DNA of 64,000 nt from Nipponacmea schrenckii (Eukaryota; Mollusca; Gastropoda; Lottiidae), in NCBI GenBank assembly GCA_030562195.1, contig JAUJPP010000007.1, positions 28,021,769 to 28,085,768 of the forward strand. Reading direction: 5' to 3'. Positions 26,801 through 37,225 of the stretch are shown here, in pieces. The notes beneath the pieces are model-generated. The model was not told the origin of the DNA, searched no databases, and worked only from the letters and a program-made list of their open reading frames with translations. The position numbers and the translations under genes are program-made. Every line of letters starts with the position of its first letter. Position 1 is the first letter of the stretch.

Positions 26801-28119
26801 TTAATATAATATATGTGCATCTAATGTGATTAACATCTCTGTACAGAAAAAAGGGAAAGGACTGATAATTATATTTTATAGTGATGAAGAGGCAGCAATG
26901 GTTATTTCTATTGAGGTTTTTGGACTCGAATGAAAAGATGGCTTTGGATAGATAATCTAATATATTCCAGCATTGTACATCAAAGGCAGAAGCCAAGTTT
27001 GATTAATACGAAGCTTTTAAAGTTGAAGACAGTATTGTATTTCTAATATAAACAATCGTCATGCGCTAAATTTACGTCACTTACCAAGGCGTTAAAACCA
27101 TCTTAGATAACCCAAGAAAAGACACACTTTAAACGAACCTTACCCTTTTCTAAATTGTAACGCAAACCTTAAGGCAATGCATATGATAGATTTTGTTTTC
27201 TGAAATATTTAGTTAGTAACAATAACATGGTATGTTTTTTTTATCCAAACTTGTCGCAATACTACAATAGTTTGTCAACTTTGTCACTTAGACAAGAAAC
27301 TACCATAACACTTTATACTTGATTTCTCATAAATCTGTCTGAAGGAGTCTTACGATATTTTCTTATAAGAATTAAACGGGCGACCATAAAGATAGACAAT
27401 GGTATTTATGATACAAATTAAGGAATGGGGAGATGTATTTCAAATCAAACACTCTTTTGATGTCAGACTATTCGCCATTAAAGACCATTGAGCCTCCTGT
27501 AAATTAGACTATTCCGTCAAGATCTGAACCATTTTGCATCTTGAACAAGAGTAACAATACAGTCTGTGTAGGTGTTGTTCAAACCTCTTATAGTTACTTG
27601 GTTCAAGATAATTAGTAACCTATAAAAGATACTTTAAACCACATTCTTCTTTATGTTTTCTGGATGTCATGCGTTATCCGTTTATTGTCCCACCTCTATC
27701 TCATATTAGACCAAACATTTTTAAGACCAAGTCCTTTTAAAGGAATCATTAAAGCATCATCTTATCGATATAAAATATAAATGAGCAAAGTGTAGTGGCT
27801 TCTGCCATGATAAAAATGATTAAATGGTAAGACAAAACTCCTTTAAACGCTTTATGTTGATCTAACATAAATTGCCAACATTATTACTATATTTCGAGTT
27901 GATAAAAAGGTCCACTTAGATGATGTTTTTGTATTCTATAGCGATTTCATATCCTTTTATATGTTGACAAGTCATCACCTTCATATATATATCACCTAAT
28001 AATTGTAAATGAATCTTTCTTGGTCCCCAAGGCTATAAGGATTAAGTTGAAAATCCCAAGAGCGTTAACGGTGCTTAGGAATGACCATTTAATGCCATTA
28101 TCTCTACATTTTATCATTA
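23885..28119. other. AT-rich intergenic DNA
   Basis: No recognisable gene. It contains a two-copy tandem duplication of 77 bases at 25201-25350. Open frames of up to 103 codons (24355-24666) look like chance. Confidence 0.5.
25201..25350. repeat. Two-copy tandem duplication, 77-bp period
   Basis: The block starting TTCCGTATCTCGGTCATTAT at 25201 recurs with substitutions at 25278 (TTCCGTTCCTCGGTCATCAT); both continue with ATTCAAA, then GTTTCTC and TTGC. Period 77. Function unknown. Confidence 0.75.
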
Positions 28120-28317
28120 TTAGTGTCCATCAGTGTTGTTGATGTGGGCAAGGTATTGTAACAGTTGATTCAGTTTCAACATACTGAGAGTGGTAAGTGG
28201 TAGTATATTGTTAACAGTTGAAAGATGATCTTGCTGTTTACAATATTTCTGAATACCTGTTCCCTCTTCTGGGCTAAAAAGCCATAACAAGCCTTTGTTT
28301 GATGTATAGACAGGCAA
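28120..28317 (-). CDS. Weak candidate coding fragment, unknown
   Basis: An open frame of 65 codons with a balanced, protein-like composition (a PEEGTGIQKYCKQQ segment followed by a Leu/Asn-rich stretch), unlike the low-complexity chance frames around it. I recognise no domain. There is no clear promoter, splice site pair or polyadenylation signal. It could be a chance frame, an exon, or a relic of an element. Confidence 0.15.
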   Translation of the reverse strand: MPVYTSNKGLLWLFSPEEGTGIQKYCKQQDHLSTVNNILPLTTLSMLKLNQLLQYLAHINNTDGH

Positions 28318-29485
28318 ATCGGATTGAAAATTTATTATTGAAGTAATGTAAAAAAATGAAATGTCAAGAACAGAATATTAAAAAACTAGATAAAAAGGAC
28401 AGTGTTCTCAAAACCAATACAATGAATAAAGAACATGCAACAATAAATTGTTGTGTTAAATGAAATGGTACAAATTACTTGGCACTCCAATATCTCTTAG
28501 ATTTATTTTAGAACACTAAAACATATTGCAACCTTAAAATTACCTATTAAATTTCCACACTCTTTCACTTATATCATTTGAAAGATTGAAATCAGGACAA
28601 AACAAATTCTTGTGTACGACAGACTCATTAAGTCTTACAGACCTTTTTGTTAAAGCTGGTAATGGAACCTAGGATTTTAATTTATATCTCATTTATCTTG
28701 ATTTTAATCAATAAGGGGCAAATAGATTTGGTAGATTTGTTGGTAGTAAGGCAAACAAACTTGACATGACGTCACCTTATATACTCAATTTAAATATATT
28801 GCAAGATATGTCTCAGCCAAATCCCTATCATTTATCATATTCCGTCCAAAATATAGAGATTAATATCAAGATTAATCGCTTGGTTATGGAGCTTTTTTCC
28901 GAAGTAAAAAGATGGATTTAATTTTGTTATATCTGGCATGTTTTGTTGATCAAATACCACAATTACATAATTTCCCGTTTTGTGGATGGATCTAGTCTGC
29001 ACCATGCAAACCTATGCCTTGTAAGCAAGATCTAACTATGATTCATATGATTATGTGTTAGAAAATAATACATCAAATAAAAAGCTAGAACCAAAACTAA
29101 TAAATTCCATGCGATGTAATTTATCAAAATTGCCTTATGGAAGGAAAATGGCGTAAAGCACATCAGATGTTGTCATAGAATATAAATGCGTTTCAATTCC
29201 GAAATAAATAACTGGGTGATATTTATTACTACGAGTCTCCGACAGTGGCAGAAACAATAAATTTCTAAAAGGCAGGAAACATACTAAGAGAGAATTAGCT
29301 CTTTACTTTTATTCGTGACTAATGATCAGTAAAGAATTGCGTTCATTCGAAAATTACCAACGTAACAGCCATGAGATAATATTTGTCATTTGTACTTCAC
29401 ATTCTGTAAAAGAAATATATCACGAGTGATGACACATAACAATTATCCAGTGGGCTAATATAGGGATGCATTTATGCCAGAAGTA
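28318..29485. other. Intergenic DNA, no gene seen
   Basis: AT-rich unique sequence, nothing recognised. Confidence 0.5.
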
Positions 29486-29660
29486 ACACGTGCACGCCAA
29501 CACTAGTTACCCTGACGATGCCATGTTAGGAGGATGCCTCAGACGTAAACTTCATGGTAACGTGTACCAAAAAGGCATCAGGAGAAGAAACATGTGTACG
29601 CCACACTAGTTCTCCTGGAAATGCCAAGGCAACAACACCAATCTTTCTCCACGACATATA
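29485..29660. repeat. Diverged ~105-bp direct duplication
   Basis: GTGCACGCCAACACTAGTTA followed by CCCTGACGATGCCA near 29490 is echoed near 29595 by GTGTACGCCACACTAGTTCT followed by CCTGGAAATGCCA. Only the first ~35 bases of the unit are clearly similar. It is slightly richer in GC than its surroundings. Confidence 0.5.
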
Positions 29661-30169
29661 GCGTGCCAGAAGAGGTAACGTATGGCAGAAACAATTTAAC
29701 AAGATTTGACCAGATGTAGTAAGAACGCCCAACATGGGAGCAAGATGCTTTGATCATCAAGGATATACACAACAATTTATACTGTTCTCGTCGCTGGGTT
29801 ACGCTGGTTAACTGACTTAATGGAGAAATGATAATTATCTAAATAAATTGGAAGCTGACTTTATTGCCAACAACTTATTGTCATGAAAGTTTTATCAGCC
29901 TTTTCTCAAGAATAAATTCAGGGTGATAACCGTAAGTGTGTATTTTAATGTGGAAATATCTTATTTATAAAATCTCCAATCAATAAACATGGAACTTTGT
30001 GCAGCTGTTCATCTACTCATTCATCTAAATATAACATGTCACGGTCGTCCACTGTAAATCCTTTGGTATTTTTGTACTGAAAATAAAATGAATTAGAAAA
30101 TAACCACTTTATGTTTTAGATTTAAGGGGGGGGGGGGTTTATTCGATATTATTTTAACCATACTAGAAT
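29661..30169. other. Intergenic DNA
   Basis: Mostly unique AT-rich sequence, with a run of 12 G at 30126-30137 just before the palindrome at 30170. No gene seen. Confidence 0.5.
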
Positions 30170-30210
30170 CATTAGATCCCGAGACCGCTTGCGGTCGAGG
30201 GTCTCTAATG
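30170..30210. repeat. Near-perfect 41-bp palindrome
   Basis: Left arm CATTAGATCCCGAGACCGC, two-base loop TT, right arm GCGGTCGAGGGTCTCTAATG. The arms pair almost throughout, with small mismatches in the middle. GC-rich inside AT-rich surroundings. It could be the terminal hairpin of a mobile element or a cruciform-forming site. No matching partner was seen elsewhere in the window. Confidence 0.8.
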
Positions 30211-30403
30211 GTATATTCAAGCAATTGTACCACAAATTGTGATTATTTTGTTCCCGGACTCTTTTTTTATGGAAAATTTACACATGGGTTATTCGGTTTT
30301 ATGACGTTAGGTGCAGAATGACGCACATAACAACAAACTGCACGTGTGCTATCGAATGAAAAGGAGACATCCTTTTTTTATCATTAACAAGATTTGGATT
30401 GAC

Positions 30404-30694
30404 ACAGAACATTTAGGCCTAAAGAAAAAGATGGAACTTATGCCGATGGGATAAGATCGCATCATGATGATGATACGTGAACTCAAAATAAATTTTCAAT
30501 CTTTCTAACCTCAGAATACTTAGGATTACCATGTTTGTAATAAGTTTGCCTCATGACATCACAATCACCAATATCTTCACAATGTTTGGTCAAATCTTTA
30601 GCCGCAACTTTTTCAATCAACCAGTCATCATCACGATGCGATCTTATCCCATCGGCATCAGTTCCATCTTTTTCTTTAGGCCTAAATGTTCTGT
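30404..30694. repeat. 70-bp inverted duplication with 151-bp spacer
   Basis: The left arm (30404-30473) and the reverse complement of the right arm (30625-30694) agree at 68 of 70 bases by my alignment. The right arm lies inside the minus-strand open frame 30483-30905, so the left arm is an inverted copy of part of that frame. A transcript across both would fold into a long hairpin. Confidence 0.9.
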
Positions 30695-30905
30695 ATCTGG
30701 AAAACTTATTTTTCAAAGTGCTGGAAGTTCGCCTCCAGTCTTTGCGAAGCGTTTTATCAACTAAATATACTGCTGATTTGGTTGGATTAACAGGAGGAGC
30801 ATTCGCAGAATTATTATAGTCTACGTCAAGGATTAACTTTGAAAAACTTCTAAAATGTGGAAGAAAGATCCCTTGGCCTTTTGATACCGATTCACATGAG
30901 AGACA
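30483..30905 (-). CDS. Coding-like open frame of unknown family
   Basis: An open stretch of 140 codons between stops with protein-like composition: a basic segment (DKTLRKDWRR, then KNKFSRYRTFRPKEK), an acidic/polar part (DGTDADGIRSHRDDDWLIEK) and a Cys-containing end (HCEDIGDCDVM), ending in a stop at 30483. There is no ATG near the upstream end and the frame is closed there by TGA, so it is either a terminal exon or a relic of a transposon gene. I do not recognise the family. Seventy bases of it are duplicated in inverse orientation at 30404-30473, which suggests a mobile or rearranged origin. Confidence 0.35.
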   Translation of the reverse strand, partial: CLSCESVSKGQGIFLPHFRSFSKLILDVDYNNSANAPPVNPTKSAVYLVDKTLRKDWRRTSSTLKNKFSRYRTFRPKEKDGTDADGIRSHRDDDWLIEKVAAKDLTKHCEDIGDCDVMRQTYYKHGNPKYSEVRKIENLF

Positions 30906-32212
30906 TCAACTGTGAGATGAATGGATGTGAAATTTCAACATGAAAAGCCACGTTAATCAAGTATTTTCCAATCGCATATAACGATCTAGAACACCTTGTC
31001 GAGTGGCAAATTTTGTAATTTATATGAAAGTACTGACTGACTGACGGGGAATGATTGTTAAGGGATAAAGTCTGCCTCTTTTTTCACTTCCACTATTAAC
31101 ACGTACAGAACTATAAAACTATTATTAAGACTCAGTCCAACAAAATATTTTATGCTAATGGTGGTCTCTTTTTGTCTTGCATGCATTTTTGGCTAATTTT
31201 TGGTTTAGATTTTAAACAAAATGTTATCTGAAATTGCACTTTCTCCCGACCTTCGAAATAAACATGTTGATGGATGTTTCTAAAAATAATAATTTTACGT
31301 GCAGTGACATTGAGATGTTGATTGAATATAATGGTCAACTTTCATTTTGACAAACTCAAGTATTGTCGTATTCATACGTCATATTGGATAAAGCTATAAA
31401 AGGTTAAATTTCGTGATTTAACTTCAAAACAAATTGCAAATGAATTATTAACTGGTCCAAATGCGACAATCGGGTTGATAGATATCAGCACACATATCCG
31501 TTCAATCATGTAAAGGGAGGCAAATGAAAATCGACTTCGAGTAAAATACTATCCTTAATTCAAAATTATCTTGACAGCATTGGTCAGGCTTCCACAAACA
31601 AAGTATTTCCTATACTTTATTTGAAATTTTTCTTATAATTTGATTTTGTGATAATATCCGGACAATCACCAGACTGACACGAAATGTTGCATTGTGGTCT
31701 GAAAACATTTCTAGAATTAGAAATTATTTCCCTTAGATGATAAATCAAACCACTTGACATCAGTTTCCTTGTTACATCACGAAAATCAACCTTCTAAAAC
31801 TTTTTCCAGAAATCTTGTTAAAAAATTTTTATAACTTGTTATAACTTTGGCCAGTACGAATTTTCTGGAAAAAAATGCAATATATAATTCCAATGAAAAT
31901 ACTGACCTAGTCAAAATGAAGTTCAACATTTAATCAACATTCGCACATCACTGCAGATAAAACGACTAATTATAGAATTTGTAATTTCAGACATTAAATT
32001 TCAAAGCTTGACCAAGGCGTAATCACAAATAGGCATGCAAAAACCTCAAAAATCGGGAAAGAGGCCCTTAAAAAAATAACACGTACAATCATTATTATCG
32101 ATGCATTGGTCGTCTGTGAAAAAAAAATGACATTTCCAATTCCAAATCTTGACGGACTAAAATACAATCATTTGCATAAAATGTTTTAATGGTAATGTCT
32201 AAGTCCACATTT
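30906..32212. other. Intergenic DNA, no gene seen
   Basis: AT-rich unique sequence. A polypyrimidine tract ending CACAG on the minus strand lies at the edge of the 30483-30905 frame, but the frame has a stop right after it, so I do not call it a splice site. Confidence 0.5.
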
Positions 32213-32610
32213 ACTTTTTGAAAATCTATTTTTTAACATTTTAAATTTTAGTTTTCCGTCCAAACTGTGATTAAAATAAGGAAATGAGACATTTTTCAAG
32301 AATCCTCTGGATATATTTTTTTTATTAATGAATACAATTGAAACTAGAACTGTGAACAGCTCCGAGCGTGGCAACTATGCGTTATCCCATGGATTTCGAA
32401 CATTTTGAAACTTCTAACCTGCTAGCTTTGAATTCCGGTACTTTGGTGCCCACACAATAGAGGAAACAATGTTTTTATTTATGTCCGAGACAATACCAAT
32501 TACAACGGCTTCAAATACTTTTTGAAAGCCTATTTTTTATACTCAACATTTTAAATATTAGTTTTCCGTCCAAACTGTGATTAAAATAAGGAAAAGGAGA
32601 CATTCATGTA
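32213..32610. repeat. Direct duplication, ~90 bp, offset about 305-310
   Basis: The block ACTTTTTGAAA then CATTTTAAATTTTAGTTTTC followed by CGTCCAAACTGTGATTAAAA at 32213-32300 recurs with few changes at 32517-32610. Flanking words such as ACAACGGCTT also repeat downstream (32503 and 32646). This is a segmental tandem duplication or two copies of a dispersed repeat. No coding content. Confidence 0.75.
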
Positions 32611-33097
32611 TCCTGGGGAAATATTCTTTATGAATATCAATAACAACGGCTTTAAAGATATATAATTAATTTATTGCCCAGGATGCACATCATTGTGGCT
32701 ATTATAAATACTGACGTTTAAAAGAATATTAAGTGTGAAATTAGGCGAGTGATGGTGACGAGTTTGTTTGTCCAGATAGATGTCAAATAATTTTTTAATT
32801 AAAGGATGTTTATTATTGGATATCAATCAATAGTTTACTAAATATTTAAAATTTTCAATATTTGACTATTTTGTTAATCATACGTTAATTTAATCCTCTC
32901 ACAATGAGGGGAAATTATTAGTGTAAACATTTAATATCTAGAAGCTTAATTATTGAACAGTGGGCCATTCTGTATTGACATATTTTCTTTTCATAAGTGA
33001 TAGTTAACGAGTTTTAAATAATTTTTAGTTCTGAAATAGGTCAATGTAATTTCGAGGTTTCTACATATCTTAAGTTGAGTATTACTACTGTCCTATA
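32611..33097. other. Intergenic DNA
   Basis: AT-rich unique sequence, nothing recognised. Confidence 0.5.
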
Positions 33098-33475
33098 TAT
33101 GAATAATAATAACAATAATAATAATAATACTTTATTTGACAGGAAAACCAGTTTGCCAGGGGCAAATCTTCCTTGGTGTCCTCCTTAAACTACATATACA
33201 AAAATTATACAATCATAAAAGAAATAAAAAGCATGCACAAATAAAAAAAAATAAATAAATAAATATTTATTTCTTATATAGCGCATTCTACGATATACAT
33301 GATGACATGATATTACAGTCTCAACGCGCTTTACAGTAAACAATGTTTAAAAATGAAATAAAATGACAATCCAACAACACGTTAAAGCAATTAAGAATAA
33401 AGGAGTCTAAAATTTTAGTTAAAAATTCCTAAATATACACATGGTTAAAGGTTATATCACATTTGAAGGACAATT

Positions 33476-34368
33476 TTATTTATAAAAATGGCGTTTGAAA
33501 AGAAGAGTTTTAATGCTACGTTTAAAGGCTTCCAGGTCTGTTTCAGATCGTAGCTTTGGTGGTAATTTATTCCAAAGTTCTGGAGCATATTGGGTGAATA
33601 TTCTTGATCCGTAAAATTTATTGTTCGTATTTTGCTTGGGGTAGGCAAGTGATGGAGCTGTCGCGAAGCGGGTTGCTTTCACCGACAAGCGGATATCCAA
33701 AAGTTCAGTAAGATAGACAGGGGCCATACCATGGATGATTTTAAAGATTGTCAGTAAGATTTTGAACTCAACACGTTCGTTGATGGGTAACCAATGTAGA
33801 TGATGCAGGACAGGGGTAATTGGTTTAATTTTTTTAGAAAGTGTCACCATTCGTGCTGCTGAATTTTGTAGGCTCTGTAGCTTCTTGATTTCGCCATCTC
33901 GAAGATTATAGTATAGGCTGTTACAATAATCTAATCTGGACGTTATCATGGCATGGACTAATTTTTCCGTACATTCTTGATTAAGGAGTCGCCGAATTCT
34001 ACCAATCTTAAACAATGCGTAAGAAGTGCTTTGACACGTTTGTTTTACGAATGTCTCAAGAGAGCAGTCTGAGTCAAACATAACACCAAGATTTCTCACA
34101 GTGGATGATGCTGTGATATTTTCGTTTCCTACTCGGATTGATTCGATCGAGCTTGGATCTTTAAATCTCGTTTTGAAGTACATGATTTCGGTTTTACTGT
34201 CATTTAGGACTAGTCGATTTCTGTATAACCAAGATCGCACTTCGTCTAAACAATTTTCTAGATTTGCGACTGCGTCAGCTGGTTCACTGCATGTTATGTA
34301 GATTTGGCTATCGTCGGCATATATCATGCATTCTAGACCATGTTTAGTGATAATTTCCTCTATCCCCG
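33476..34368 (-). pseudogene. Reverse transcriptase C-terminal part (LINE B)
   Basis: A long open frame of about 297 codons starting just before the catalytic YADD (MIYADDSQIYIT) of a non-LTR reverse transcriptase. It continues through thumb-like segments typical of CR1/L2/Rex elements: NRLVLNDSKTEIMYF, LDYCNSLYYNL, LQSLQNSAARMV and HLHWLPINERVEFKIL. It is intact to its natural end, FKRHFYK then stop. The upstream catalytic and endonuclease regions are absent, so it is not functional alone. The undamaged frame suggests fairly recent activity of the family. Confidence 0.9.
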
Positions 34369-34776
34369 CTTAACAACTTCTTTCCGCGGAAAAATATTAT
34401 ACACAGTTTGAATCGGATACGTTTCACAGATGTCATTATTAATAATTGCTTCCTGTCTTTCATCTATTTTGTTTTTGGTAGTTTGACTGTTGTTAGATTC
34501 TTTGTGATTAGGCGTTAAATCAACTAGGTTGTTGAAGTTAACTTCTATACTATTTCTTTTTCTCCTTTTTTTAGTTGTTCTCACCTGAATATTTTCAACA
34601 TAACAGTTATAATGACAACTGCATAAGTTAAGGAAGGTGTTAATTGAACAATGTTCTTTGTCAATTGAAAAGTTGTTAAGGTTCAGTGATAGAAGTTCAT
34701 CTCTACTGTAAATAGTTATACCCATGGTGAATGATAACATATCACAAATCACAAATAAAAAGCAAAACTTGTTCAT
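34360..34776 (-). pseudogene. LINE B ORF N-terminal part, followed by internal deletion
   Basis: 138 codons beginning MNKFCFLFVICDMLSF, then IYSRDELLSLN, a basic patch (KKRRKRNS) and an end at EVVKRG. Many CR1/L2-like LINE proteins begin with a similar Y-[TS]-R-[DE]-E-L-L-x-L segment and an R-G-C/R-R motif before the endonuclease. Here that point runs straight into the reverse transcriptase in another frame (stop TAG at 34360-34362). I infer one ORF whose middle was deleted. Alternatively it is an unrelated secreted-protein-like frame, because its first 18 residues are hydrophobic. Confidence 0.5.
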
Positions 34777-35289
34777 AACTTCTTTGCCTTTAAATATTGT
34801 TACAAACTCTCACCAAATAAATAATCCCAATTCTGTATAGAGTCTTTCAGTATAATTTTCATCCAACATAAACAGTTAATTCATTAGAAATTTCACAAGT
34901 TATCAGAGATCAAGACACAGTGCAACCTCTCGGCAGCCATCTTTTCTTAACAAAATATGCACACAATGAAATACAATTATACAGAAATTATGAAATACAC
35001 ATACAATTTTATACACATTATTATTATATACAAGACAATGATGTAAAAAGGGTAGAATGGTATCAACTTGATGGTGGGACTTTATGTAGCTCTACATTTA
35101 GCCTCATTTTAAACATAGCTAGTCATGAAGATGATTTTGTTGTTGGGGCAGAGAGTTCCAAAGTAGACTTGCTGTATATCGGAAGGTTCGTTTCATTGCT
35201 TCCAGCTTACATTTGGGTAAATAAAGATCTTCATTGGTTTGCGAGCGAAGGCAGAGGTTTGATGAGGAAACAAGTGATTTCTTAGAAAA

Positions 35290-36056
35290 ATAATTTTTAA
35301 AATAAAGAGGGCATTTTTCATTTATGATTTTGTATGTCAGTATCCCAGTGTTTAGTTTTAAACGTTGATAGATTGTGAGCCAATTAAGAGTGTCTGCCGA
35401 TCTTTATGTAATTTTATGTAAGACTTCCAGTCTACCAGGAGACGCATTACCCCAAACAATACTACAATAATTCATGATGGGTAAAATATAACTATTATAA
35501 AATAAAATACGTGTTTCAAATGGTAAGTGGGATTTAATTCGGTTCAGTCGGTAAATTTTTGATGTTAAATTGGAACATATTTTTTTGAAATTTGTGCCCC
35601 CCAGTCTAAATGTTTATCCGCTGTTACTCCAAGAAGTACTGCTCCACAAACATTTTCAACGAGTTCATTTTTCAGTTTAAGAGAAATAGAGATGTCACGT
35701 TTAGACTTATTTTGAATGAGCATAGCTTTAGTTTTAATTATATTTAGAACCATTCCATTTTCATTACACCAAACATTTATATTTTCAAGATCTTCTTGTA
35801 AGGCATTATTTATTGAAGTAACGTCCGTACCAGAAACGTGAATAGTGGAGTCGTCAGTAAAATTTTCAGTGATAGATCTTTTAATGTGAAGAAGTAGATC
35901 ATTGATAAAAATAAGAAATAGAAGAGGCCCCAAAATTGAACCCTGTGGTACATCGCATTTAACAAATATACCTCTAAATATAAGATGTTCAAGGTTTATA
36001 CATCTTAATGCAGTATACAAGGATAAACACTGTATTTGAGCTAAGAATGAGACCAA
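35290..36056 (-). pseudogene. Reverse transcriptase fragment (LINE A)
   Basis: Minus-strand frame with the non-LTR reverse transcriptase block VPQGSILGPLLFLIFINDL and an altered active site FTDDST (where FADD or YADD is expected), then WCNENGMVLNIIKTKAM. At an A run near 35583 the frame shifts, and the protein continues as SNLTSKIYRLNRIKSHLPF and LFYNSYILPIMNYCSIVWGN, typical of jockey-superfamily thumb regions. Beyond about 35400 stops accumulate. The N-terminal part, including any endonuclease, is missing. The open frame on the plus strand at 34920-35285 is a shadow of the decayed end. Confidence 0.85.
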
Positions 36057-36060
36057 TGAA

Positions 36061-36572
36061 ACCTAATTAAACTTTCCATGGTGAAATCCGAGCTTTGCAG
36101 TAGTTTTAGACCAGACGTGCAAGGGCTGATTCCATTTAATCTTTTTTGGCCATTCCATGTCACTCCACAATTGAACATTTATTTGAATAGTCGATCAATT
36201 TATATTTCTTGTTGATATACAAAAAAAAAAAAACAAAAAAAAAAAATTAACAAAATGTACATTTAATATCAATTTTACATTTTATTTCATTTTTTAATGT
36301 CGGTCTTAAACATAGTTGTATATTACATATTTATTCATTATAGAAAGAGTTCATATAGGCTAAAGCATATTCCAAATCCCGTTCACCAGTAAAAGTAAAT
36401 AAAATATTGTTTACAGAAAAAACAAATATAAAAGATAATATTTAGGCAATATACCTAGATAATATATAGAATGTCGGTATGTCAACCGAAATGTTTACAA
36501 ATGATTTACAAATACCAATTAAACCATATATTCTTTTTCACAGCTTATGTTATCACAGTTAATATGATAATT
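36061..36572. other. Gap with A-rich tract
   Basis: Contains an A-rich tract at about 36221-36246, possibly the tail of a plus-strand retroelement, otherwise AT-rich unique DNA. Confidence 0.45.
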
Positions 36573-36578
36573 TTTATT
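36573..36578 (-). terminator. Polyadenylation signal for the first EGF-like peptide gene
   Basis: AATAAA on the minus strand, about 260 bases after the stop codon at 36835. It is the first canonical signal in the correct orientation that I noticed. Use is inferred. Confidence 0.4.
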
Positions 36579-36834
36579 CATTGTTCGCAAACCTTCAACT
36601 TACACTTAGTGAAATTGTATATAAGGATTTGATTTAACATGTATCTAATACAACCCCATTTCTCAAATCATATTTCATTCATTCCAGACATTATGGCACT
36701 TCTACCGTGGGGCACATCAGGTCCCTTCGAAACTTATCTTGGATCAACTACTGGACATTATCCTTCTTTGATTCTAGAAATAATTTCCCTCTCTTGAATC
36801 AACACAACAATTGGCATGGACGGTCTTCTTCATA

Positions 36835-37083
36835 TCAGTGTTTGACGGCATGACGGATATGTTGTGCGATACGACGCTTATGTCTGTAGGGTGATATTTG
36901 GCAACGTAGTCCTGAATAGCCACGGAAACACGAACAACGACAAGGGCCATATAGAAAGGAACTCATGAACTTCATTCCTCCATTTAAACAACGTAGTCCT
37001 CCACAAATAGATCTGGATTCGGTGGTTGGAAAAACCATTAATAAAGATAATACAACCACTAATATTTGCTGTGTCGTATTCAT
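36835..37083 (-). CDS. Short secreted EGF-like cysteine-rich peptide (paralogue 1)
   Basis: 82 residues in one exon. Residues 1 to about 24 form a signal peptide (ILVVVLSLLMVF core). The mature part has six cysteines at 27, 32, 48, 50, 52 and 61: C-x4-C-LNGG-x11-C-x-C-x-C-x2-GYSG-x2-C. The NGG and GYSGxxC elements are EGF hallmarks, but the third cysteine sits right before the C-x-C pair instead of after NGG. As I recall, a similar C-x-C-x-C variant occurs in EGF modules of invertebrate CAP and astacin proteins. Residues 66-82 form a basic tail (RHKRR at 67-71) that a proprotein convertase might trim. The paralogue at 60565-60894 shares the spacing exactly. A secreted ligand, defence or venom-like peptide are all possible; the sequence does not decide. 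Confidence 0.85.
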   Translation of the reverse strand: MNTTQQILVVVLSLLMVFPTTESRSICGGLRCLNGGMKFMSSFLYGPCRCSCFRGYSGLRCQISPYRHKRRIAQHIRHAVKH

Positions 37084-37225
37084 TCTGAAGTTGTTATTAA
37101 AGCTGCTTAAGATCCGATCGTTATCCGTTCACTGTTGACTAATATGTAAAATGAAGATGTATTTGCAGATGTACTACAAGGTCTACGATAGGATCATGTA
37201 TACGGGAAAAGTTTAGAACCTGCCT

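Larger units (their letters stand above)
33240..34956 (-). mobile_element. LINE B, CR1/L2-like, internally deleted, nested in LINE A
   Basis: Minus strand: the 5' end is near 34950 with the sequence AAAAGATGGCTGCCG, a form often seen at LINE 5' ends. It is followed by the N-terminal part of an ORF (34776-34360), then directly by the reverse transcriptase from its YADD active site to its C-terminus (34368-33476), then a 3' UTR with GTAAAGCGCGTTGAG and TGCGCTATATAAG, a tail found in many animal CR1/L2-like LINEs, ending in (TTTA)n. The endonuclease and the first half of the reverse transcriptase are missing. The flanking ATGCACA copies are the likely target-site duplication. Confidence 0.7.
33098..36060 (-). 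mobile_element. LINE A, jockey-like non-LTR retrotransposon, interrupted
   Basis: Read on the minus strand, a 5'-truncated LINE starts in the reverse transcriptase near 36060, runs to about 34964 in its 3' UTR, is broken by LINE B, and resumes at 33239 to end at about 33098 in AATAAAG followed by (TATTATT)n. Its last ~80 bases include the hairpin TTTGCCCCTGGCAAA. Evidence that the two parts belong together: the ATGCACA duplication on either side of LINE B (33233-33239 and 34957-34963) and the same orientation. The copy carries frameshifts and stops and cannot be autonomous. Confidence 0.7.

Noticed and set aside
34920..35285. 121-codon plus-strand open frame
   Set aside because: It is the antisense shadow of the decayed C-terminal part and 3' UTR of LINE A, and its peptide has no recognisable features.
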